Source: Mariannaea sp. PMI_226
Taxonomy: Eukaryota > Ascomycota > Sordariomycetes > Hypocreales > Nectriaceae
NCBI GenBank assembly: GCA_024336345.1
Contig: JANFOG010000010.1
Coordinates: 62,001-126,000 of the forward strand
Reading direction: 5' to 3'
Length of the DNA: 64,000 nucleotides
The stretch's first letter is position 1. Every line of letters starts with the position of its first letter. Position numbers and translations under genes: made by a program. Positions 56,462 to 64,000 of this stretch are shown one piece after another. A model generated the notes under the pieces. That model was not told where the DNA came from and did not search any database. It saw only the letters and a list, made by a program, of their open reading frames with translations.

Positions 56462-59400
56462 CTGGGTTGCGAGGAACATTCGGAAACGGGTACTGACATG
56501 AGAAACTGATATTCCTTTTATTACACGGTATAGACTGGTTTGGAACCAACGGGAGCGACTTGGCCTTTTTTTTCCCTTTCTCAACTTTATTACGGAGCAT
56601 AATGAGGCGTTTAAACGAATACTGGGGGTTTGCATACCTCCTAGGGGAGTTTTTTTTTTTTCATCTTTTTTGACTGTTGGCTTGTCTAGGAAACCTGCTC
56701 ATTTCCACAACAATCCACGAAGCATCACAGTTTTCAAGACTTTAGAAACGCATAGAAGAAAGGGTTGGTTTGATATACCCCGAGACGCTGTACATATTGT
56801 ATTGCAAGCAAAAAACGGTTTTATTCTTAGTAGAGTAAGCTACATGGCTGTGAAGGGGTAGCTTTGTTAATAAGTTAGCGTTGTGCCGTTTTTGAGGGAA
56901 AAGGCCCTCGGTGGGGGAAAAAAAAACTATTTCGAAGCAATCTTTAAAAGAATTGCTGGGGTTGAACCAATAGGGGAAGTGACAGCTACCACTTCAAAGG
57001 ACATATATGTAGTGAATGTGAGTGTAGGATCATTGGTCTTCGAAGGTTTACTTTCTCGACCATTCTATGTGCGAAAGACAGATCTCTCATCAATGCACTG
57101 GACCATTCATGTAAAGGTGAGGAATACCTAGCAGCCAAGAAGCGATTCCTCAAGCTACAAAGCCCAGGCCATCAAAACTGTTGCTGTCCACGGCCTCGAT
57201 CTACCCAGCTGACCAGTCTAATTGTATCTACATCGGTGTCAGTGTGAGAGCGACCAGACTACTCTCCTTCACACAGCCTTTCTCCAGAGAAACCGACAGA
57301 CCAGGTGCACGTCATGGCGGTGTGAGGGCGGTAGTGGCACCGGCAACCAAATGATGCAATTTTCCTCCACGCCTTTGTCAACCTTGTCTCCAGGCGCACG
57401 ACCAGGGCCTATATACAGATGCAGGTCGTTACAAGATAGCCAGGTCACACAAAAGACAAGATTTGATGTCCTCAACAACAGTACCGTCCAGCCGCATATC
57501 AATACGCTCGTACAGTTCATTCTGTGAAGGCTGGTCCTGTATCATCCACTCCTAGCCCATTGAAGACGGTAAAGATGAGACAATGTGCCATTTTCTGCAC
57601 TATGGATGGAAACACGAATTATTATTTATTTTTTAGTTATTTTCTTATTATTTTTTGTCCCAAAATACATTTTCTGTGCTGCAGGATCGAACCATCCAGG
57701 GCCACAACCAACATCCCTAATGCATGTTTATCGACAAGGTGCGATCCTCTTGTAACGTCTCACCAAAAAAAGTAGCCGGCGATGAGATATAGATAAGGAA
57801 TCTTCGGGCGACAGAGTACATGGTTGTCTCTGATACTCTCCGCATAAGATACTGTCTTGTGCAGCCGAGGAAACGTGGTTGGGTACCATTTGGTGGGTAG
57901 TACTCTCTCTGTAGAGTATCTACGTGATAACCGGAAGGCTTATCAACACTGAAAATAAAAGGCCCAGACGCAATCTGCAGCTCAACTCAAGGACACGTCA
58001 GCCACTGAAACCGGGTTGTCAGTAATGCAGAGCCATGCTGGGCATGGTCCAGGGTAGAAAGTGACGAGACAGGTACAGCACTTGTTCGGGGTCGGATAGG
58101 ATTCGATTCCGCCCGAGAGAAGGTAAATTGGCTAGCAGTTTACTTCGTAGGAGCATTACAAGCAGGTGGCTGCCATTCAACGTCAGCAATGGCCATGATT
58201 GCATCATCGTAGTATGCATGTCATTCAGGGTCAATTGGAAGACTGAGAGTTGGCGCACCCCTGGTATCGTAATATATGGGAGGTATCTCTAATTATGTGT
58301 ATCAATGCTGTGCAATACATTATACGCGCATCAATTATGTTTCATATTCTCTTTCATAATAACATCACATCACGCGAGTTGGTTTTCTGTCTAAATAATT
58401 TTGGAGTTGCGTGGGTGAAGTGCCTTGAGCCACGGAAGATAATCTGATCAAATACTCAATAGTTACTCACAGCACATACAATACTGTTTTGTATAGTGCA
58501 CGTTGTAGGCAACTTGTTCAGTAACTATAGAGTTATCCAAGACTCTTCTCTTCTTCGGCGCCTGGTGTTCGAATACCTTGACATAGTCGTGCCTCGTGTC
58601 AGAGTGGCAAGAAGTCAAGTAGTGAAGGATAGGTATGTCTTTATGGCTAGTTGGGCTCCTATTGAAAGGCTGTATCCAAGATAGCTTTAAGGGACGAAAG
58701 TGAGTAGGGAGAGGTAGAAGATTTGAAGTGAGGTAAACTGGATTATTCAACCTGAAATGATGCAACACTTGCCAATGTAAAAACTATGTCGATATCATTC
58801 ATCCACGCGTTTTTTTATTTTTTAGAAGAGTGGCCTGACAATATCGGAGAACCCCCAAAGAGAAATATATAGCTGACATGGCGGCCAAAGCAGAACCCAC
58901 GCGCCAGGTCCTGGAAACATGCCATCCTGTAAGGCCTCATGACACCCCACCAGGTGGCCTTGGCCTGCACTGATAGCCCTGCACTGATAGCCCAATGGCC
59001 CCCCAAACCCCCAAAGGCTCGTTGAGAGCATGTGGGGGGTGTTTTGTTCATGGAAACGTAATGTGAGATGCGAGGGAAGTGAGTCGCACATTCGTTGACA
59101 TTAGATAGTCTGGGATCGGTTGCCACGATGGGGGGATCTCTTCTACAACATACGAACTGCCTACTAGATACCACTCCTCAATATAAGAAGCACCAAAGGA
59201 AAAAAAATTTTGATGCTGATTGGCCTTAGTTTAGACTTTCGTAGGGTCCGTAATCAGTTACTCTCTTAATGTATACCATATAGTAGTCGTCGCAATTGTC
59301 GATGAGCTTCTAGTCGCGAAGGACGTCTGTCAATTGGCGCCAAGTGGCAATTATCTTGTTGACTGACCATGGGTTTCCAATCGACTTTGGTCATTTCTGG

Positions 59401-60832
59401 CTTAAGGGGCCTACCTGGTAAAATCTCTCAAGTCGACTGCCAGGAGGAATTACATCTAATGAAAGTAGTGCCGGGGAACGTTTTGGCTCTCCAACTGCCT
59501 GCAAAAAAGAACCGTGCTCTGAAAATGAAGCAGATATTCGGAAGCTTTCATCACGAAGCTGCGTCGTCCTGGTGGGAATAGAAATAGCTTGACGAGACCG
59601 ACAGTGCGGTGTTCTTTGAACGAAATTGGCGAGGTATTCAGACTTTGTTCTGCTGCTCATTATCTCAAATATGCGTGTTCATAGCATTACGCGGGGAGCC
59701 GTTGAGCTTGATACACTGGGGTCAAGCGGACATGTCTACCCATCTGGGGTTGGCTCCCATCAGACTGGTCTTGCAAATATAATTCGACCTGAATGGTTGG
59801 AATTTTACCTTCTCGAATGATTGCGGGAGATGATGTTTCGGGTTTCAGAAGCACATCACATCGCATTTGTTCGCTTCATTGAATATTTAGTCAGTTTTGC
59901 CATACTTGAGCCAGTCAAGATACTTCAGCCGAGAAGCCCTTCCACCTGCAATTTGAGTCCGATATCGATATGAATTATAGAGATATGAAGAAATGAGCCC
60001 ACAGGGCCGCGATTCTAAAGAAGTTAGAATAGAAAGCACGCAACTTCGTAGGAAGGCGCTGAAGAGTAAGAGAGGCACCTAGATAGCGTAAGTACTGAAT
60101 AGCGGATTGTGAGTCGACTACCCTAGGAAGGTAAGGATGAAAGCTTGGTTATGTTCACAGAGAGCGTAATCTGTATTTCCTTGGCACATTATGCACGTAT
60201 CTTTCGTCATATGGAATGTCTCCCTTTGAAGGTAGTCTACGTAGGTAAGGTATCTTATTAGGTGGTGTATGCATAAGTAATGCTGCAGGGTAAACGGAGC
60301 TGGGCGTTACTTATGCCTGGCACCGTTTTCTCCGTTTACGGAACCGTCCTGTCGCGTGCATAACTTGCACAAACACCCACCACCTCCTAGACCGCACGAG
60401 GCTGTGGCTGGCCGAGTGAAGTGGGGTACAGTCAAGTCCCTGTGGTACCTCGAGAGGAAGGCTAGGTACCTTGGTAGTGGAGCAAGGCTCTGGTGCTTGA
60501 GCTGGATCTACCTTCTATTCTGAGTAGTTATGAGATGCTCTATGTAGGGAAGAGACGTACCATACTGTACTCTCCTCCCAACGCATCCTTGCTATCCTCC
60601 AACTTCCACTCTCTATCAGTAAATCTTTGCATCCCCCCCCCCATCAAGGGTCCCCATTACCAATTCGACTGGGAGCATTCACCTGTGCAGAGGAGCTTCA
60701 TTTTCTCTCTCATGATATAATTTGCTATTCGTCCATCTCCTATTCCCCCGACAGAGTTTCTCTGGCTCCGACTCTCCACCCCGTTTCTTACCAAGCATCA
60801 ACCTTTCCCATACTACCCGCGCCACCAAAGAG
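56462..60832. other. Gene-free 4.4 kb, partly AT-rich
   Basis: No gene is supported; frames at 56883-57131, 58815-59174, 58463-58768 and 59626-59820 lack domains or family features. Visible elements are T tracts near 56564 and 56651, an AT-rich part at about 57610-57660 and 58270-58450, a tandem copy of TGCACTGATAGCCC at about 58967-58994, interleaved inverted repeats at 60271-60339 (listed separately), GGTACCT motifs near 60446 and 60465, and C10 near 60633. The right part is the promoter of the NCBP3-like gene. Confidence 0.5.
60271..60339. repeat. Two interleaved inverted repeats (A-B-A'-B' order)
   Basis: GCATAAGTAA (60271-60280) has its exact reverse complement TTACTTATGC at 60307-60316, extendable to 13 pairs with one G-T. 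GTAAACGGAG (60290-60299) has its exact reverse complement CTCCGTTTAC at 60330-60339. The two pairs interlock, so as RNA they could fold as an H-type pseudoknot; as DNA they could be two nested recognition sites. It lies about 500 bp upstream of the NCBP3-like gene. Function is unknown. Confidence 0.75.
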
Positions 60833-62117
60833 ATGGATTTGGATATTGAAATGGACGATGCCGTCGACATGACGCTCGATGCGCACATCGCTGAACCCGA
60901 ACAGAACGACATCCTGGTGAGTCTACGCGGACGGTCTGCTTGGGTTTGAGCTGGCATTGATCATCGTCTAGCAACCTGATGAGCCAGAAGAACCTGGCGA
61001 GCTCGTGGAAGACGAAACAACGGTCGACGGCGGTCAAATTATCGTACCAACAAAGATTCACATCCGCGGTGTGGACACCTTACACACAAACGACATCAAG
61101 GCTTATGTCAAAGCACACTTTGGCCCTGTTGACAGAATCGAGTGGATTGATGATACATCCGCCAACCTCGTATTTAGCTCTGAACCAACTGCTCGTGATG
61201 CAATTGTCGCTCTAAGCGCCGTTCCTGTCGCCGATGCTACCGCTCTTGCCGTTGGCGAGACACTTCCCGCAAAACCCGTGGACGAAAAACCTGAGATCAA
61301 TCTACACGTCCGATTCTCTCTCGCAAGTGACAAAAAGGAAGTTGGTGCCGCCCTGCGCAGCCGTTACTATCTACTCCATCCCGAACACGACCCCGAAGAA
61401 CGACGGCGCAGACACCAGGAGACTCGATCTAGGTATAGAGAACGGGACGGGGGCTATCGCAGAGACGACGATCACGGGAATAGCAGAAGGCGAAGAAGGG
61501 ATTCAGATGAAGACATCGAAACATACGAGGCTAGCATGTACGATGACGCACCTCGAGCCAGACATCGACGAGACTCGGACGCGGCTGAGCCCCAGCGGTC
61601 ATACGCCGCCGAGAATCGGGGCAAGGAGCTGTTTGGTGAGGGGAGGCGGAGGCGTGCTCGATCGGCGTCCCCAAGGCGAGATGATGACGGTGACGACCTC
61701 ATGGCCGGGCGGGTCAGTTCATCCAGGAACAGAGAACAGGCTTCCGGGACCAATGATCGTGTTTCACCAGACAATAGTACTAAGGAGCTGTTTCCAGTCA
61801 AAGGCCGTGGCGCCGCAAGTCGGGGTGGTAGCCGACTGGACCGGCTGGAGCGTAGTATTGGTTCAGCGCATCTGAAGGAGGAGGATCGTCCCAAGATTGT
61901 TGCAGTCCCCAGCACTGCTGGTCGTGAGTCGTTTAATATTCGAGGCACAGCGAACCAGCGCGGTGACGGAGAAGGCTTCTCCATCAAGGGTGCAGCATCT
62001 GGAGCCAATGCAAGGGAGTTGTTCCCCAGCAAGCTTGGAGGAAGCAACGCGGGCAAGGAATTGATTGACGGGAACAGGAACAAGAGGCGCCAGAAAGCGG
62101 AGGATCTCTTTGCATAG
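60833..62117 (+). CDS. Nuclear cap-binding protein subunit 3 homologue (NCBP3-like)
   Basis: NCBP3 proteins bind capped RNA through an RRM-like domain and take part in nuclear mRNA export. Exons are 60833-60916 and 60972-62117, with a 55-nt GT-AG intron, giving 409 aa. The start is acidic (MDLDIEMDDAVDMTLDAHI). The RRM-like domain at about 54-125 has the family features KIHIRGVDTLHTNDIKAY and RIEWIDDTSANLVF (Trp86). A second conserved block reads NLHVRFSLASDKK, then LRSRYYLLH. The rest is disordered, rich in Arg, Asp and Ser, with repeated KELF-type short motifs (GKELFGEG, TKELFPVK, ARELFPSK, AEDLFA). Localisation is presumably nuclear. The assignment rests on the WIDD motif and overall layout. 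Other frames over the Arg-rich part are shadows. Confidence 0.85.
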
Positions 62118-62460
62118 GAAGTGGAGAGGGACAGAATGATATTATCAACAATCAACAACCAAACAACCAACGGAGTAAATGGTCACGGGTGGTCACGGCG
62201 ATCACGGCCTTGTTTTTACAGTATGAAATCGGGTTCAAATAGATTCTACACGTCAAACATGCGATACCACGGCACAACAAAACAAAAATTAGCCGAAGTC
62301 TGGGAAAATAACTATGGTCTTTTGTTTTTCTCATCGCGTGCCCACGAGATGTCCGTCTTAGCTGTGAAAAAAAAAAAAAATTACACTGAGAACTCAACAA
62401 CCTGAACACGCAACCATGTTCGTTGGTGCGTGATCACTAGGTGCGCTTCCCTGTGATCGT
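62118..62460. other. Intergenic between convergent NCBP3-like and OXNAD1-like genes
   Basis: This 343 bp is a shared 3' region. An A tract lies at about 62366-62379 and GGTCACGG is directly repeated near 62181-62198. Nothing else is seen. Confidence 0.5.
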
Positions 62461-63624
62461 TTACCACCACTTCTCTGTCTTGACTTGGCTTTCTTCCAGT
62501 CCAATACCCTCGGGAGAAATCAACAGTTGAACCAACTCATCCGTCATCATCGGTGGTCCGCACACATAGACAATGCATGTGGCTTTACCGTCTTCACCCA
62601 CCGCAAGACGGAGGTCATCGTGACTTAACCGGCGCGCGTGTATTTCGAGCCCAGCCTTTAAGAAGTCTTGTTGCAGCTCATCCCCAAGGCTAGCAATCCC
62701 TGGTAGTGAAACACCCGTAGCAAACAGCTGAAGCCTTCCTCTCAACCCACCATCATCGAACAGCTTCGCGATCCTGCGCAAGAAGAGGATTTCTTTGACC
62801 CCTTCTTTCGGTACCTTGCTGGCATACAGAACGCTCACCTCGGCAGAACCATAACGCCCTTCTTCGGCCATGGCGCTCATCATGCTCATCAAGGGGTTAA
62901 TGCCGACGCCTCCAGCAACAAAAACTACTTTGCCGACGTCTTTGCTGCCCACCTCACCAACCGGAGGGAACACGAAGCTGCCTCCCACCCGGACCCGAAG
63001 GGTGGATCTTACTATGTCTTCTGCTGGACGCCACAGCCACGCTGCAGCCGGGTTCTCAGGAGACTCTTGCACGGCGAGCTCCAGGTACCGCTCCTTGGAA
63101 GCTGGCAAAACGGCAGAAGGGGAGGATGTGACCGTGAAGCCCCCAGGTTTCGGTATGCCGGGAATATAAGTGTCGAGCCACTGACCAGGCAAAAACTGTA
63201 GTGGCGGCGCAACTTGATCAGTCCACTTGGTTTTCCCACTTCAAGATATTACTCATGGTTCCTGCCATAGGTAAGGGGGAAAGCATACCGACACAGGACC
63301 AGACTGGGGCGTTAACTGAAAGAGCCGCACCCGCTCGTTCACCTGAGTAATGCGACGGAGCGTGACTTCATGGAGGACCTACTTGCTCATCAATGATTAG
63401 TCTCTGCCAAAGGAGAAGCATAAGAAAAAAAAAATCAAGGTACGTAGGCCTCGGTGACGCCGCCAAAATACCTCGTTTCTCGGCTCCTGGGCAGTCCGTT
63501 CGAGGTGCCCAGTACGTTGTGTCGACATTGCGGGGAGATGCGCCTGATGCGACCCCTCTCTGGAAGTAGACAAATGACGGCAGTATCTTGAACAGACAAA
63601 GAGTATCTTCCTAGCTAGATTCAT
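62461..63624 (-). CDS. NAD(P)-binding oxidoreductase, ferredoxin-reductase fold (OXNAD1-like)
   Basis: This is a flavin/NAD(P)H reductase of the ferredoxin-NADP reductase superfamily; the acceptor is unknown. Exons are 63472-63624, 63289-63378 and 62461-63225, with introns 63379-63471 and 63226-63288. The product is 335 aa. FAD-side motifs are LPGQWLDTYIP (93-103) and GGFTVTSSP (109-117). The NAD(P) part has VVFVAGGVGINPLMSMM at about 181-197 and YVCGPPMM near 301-308. I start at ATG 63624 because the first residues (MNLARKILFVCSRYCRHLST) look like a mitochondrial presequence. A second in-frame ATG at 63528 would give a 303-aa form without it. The last intron uses AAG as 3' site; the exon 1-2 junction reads EPRNEVLHEVTLR. 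Confidence 0.82.
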
Positions 63625-63953
63625 TAAATGGCAAAAGATCTCAAACTTCTTCGGTTGATAAAGTTGTAGGATGGCCAATCTGCTGCCCAACTACTGGCAC
63701 ATGAACATTTATCCAGTTGTAACCTGGGAAAATAATCAAATTACCTTCCCTCAAGGTTGGTGGCGGGATTTTCAATAAACTACTAGCCTACCTCCAGTAG
63801 TTGCAATGTTAGTAATTCATTCAAGCTCCATCTTACTTACACAAAGGTACTCGGACACCATCATTCCAACAAGTGGCTATAAGAATCGGTGCACAAATAC
63901 TGAGCGCGAACATAGACGCCTGATCGTCGTTTTAGATTGATTCTATCTTCACC
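63625..63953. promoter_or_regulatory. Divergent promoter region at right edge
   Basis: This 329 bp lies upstream of both the OXNAD1-like gene and a possible gene starting at 63954. AAGGTACTCGG lies near 63843. Nothing else is recognised. Confidence 0.35.
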
Positions 63954-64000
63954 ATGTCTTGGGGTGGTCCCCCAACCGCAACCATGAAACCCCTTGCTCT
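63954..64000 (+). CDS. Possible start of a gene cut by the window edge
   Basis: An ATG in good context (CACCATG) opens a frame MSWGGPPTATMKPLA that runs off the window after 15 codons. The sequence is too short to recognise, and the Gly/Pro composition is not decisive. It is listed only because the start context and spacing from the divergent neighbour fit a real gene. Confidence 0.35.
   Translation, partial: MSWGGPPTATMKPLA

Noticed and set aside
57676..57690. GGTTCGATCC on the minus strand, resembling a tRNA B box
   Set aside because: Flanks do not form a T-arm of five pairs with a seven-base loop, and no A box or acceptor stem is found at the right spacing.
58815..59174. 119-codon minus-strand frame with many Cys and Gly
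   Set aside because: No signal peptide, no family features, and it includes a tandem repeat of 14 bases; most likely chance.

Overview
The window is a 64 kb piece of nuclear chromosome from a filamentous ascomycete. Genes carry short spliceosomal introns (about 49-99 nt, mostly GT-AG with CTAAC/CTGAC-like branch sites), and intergenic spaces are long. Proteins such as ECM14, GPC1, a Pol mu-like POL4 and an SRP72 with a TPR body fit the Pezizomycotina. Gene content and style point to the Sordariomycetes, perhaps Hypocreales; that placement is inference. I found no tRNA, rRNA, CRISPR, intact transposon or secondary-metabolite cluster.

Layout: a decayed gene (minus, about 1.9-2.5 kb, with possible remains down to 1.3 kb); an uncharacterised 529-aa protein (minus, 2.75-4.46); complex I subunit NDUFS5 (minus, 5.08-5.56); SEC39 (plus, 6.2-9.0); a Tra2-like RRM protein (minus, 10.5-11.8); a short-chain dehydrogenase with a GC-AG intron (plus, 13.6-14.4) convergent with NatB subunit NAA20 (minus, 14.5-15.1); an uncharacterised 379-aa protein (plus, 16.2-17.4); a 3.6 kb gene-free stretch; the APC/C activator CDH1 (plus, 21.0-22.9); GPC1 (minus, 24.0-25.7); cohesin SMC1 (plus, 27.8-31.8); TFIIE-alpha (plus, 32.8-34.1); a Pol mu-like DNA polymerase X (plus, 34.9-36.8); MGST3 (plus, 38.6-39.2) convergent with the pseudo-carboxypeptidase ECM14 (minus, 39.6-41.2); a Sec7-PH ARF-GEF (plus, 43.1-47.3) convergent with SRP72 (minus, 48.1-50.0); a 5 kb gene-free stretch; an uncharacterised 479-aa Cys/His plus coiled-coil protein (plus, 55.0-56.5); a 4.4 kb gene-free stretch; an NCBP3 homologue (plus, 60.8-62.1); an OXNAD1-like reductase (minus, 62.5-63.6); and a possible gene start at the right edge.

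The genes form no operon or obvious cluster. They are a typical core-genome mixture: secretory pathway (SEC39, SRP72, Sec7 GEF), chromosome biology and cell cycle (SMC1, CDH1, POL4), RNA metabolism and transcription (TFA1, Tra2-like, NCBP3), lipid and redox metabolism (GPC1, MGST3, SDR, OXNAD1, NDUFS5) and protein modification (NAA20). The points most worth a second look are the interrupted gene at the left end, interleaved inverted repeats at 60.27-60.34 kb, the isolated 479-aa orphan, the Pol mu-type sugar-gate motif in POL4, the GC-AG intron, alternative C-termini in the RRM gene, and a GGTACCT/AGGTA-rich motif that recurs outside coding sequence.
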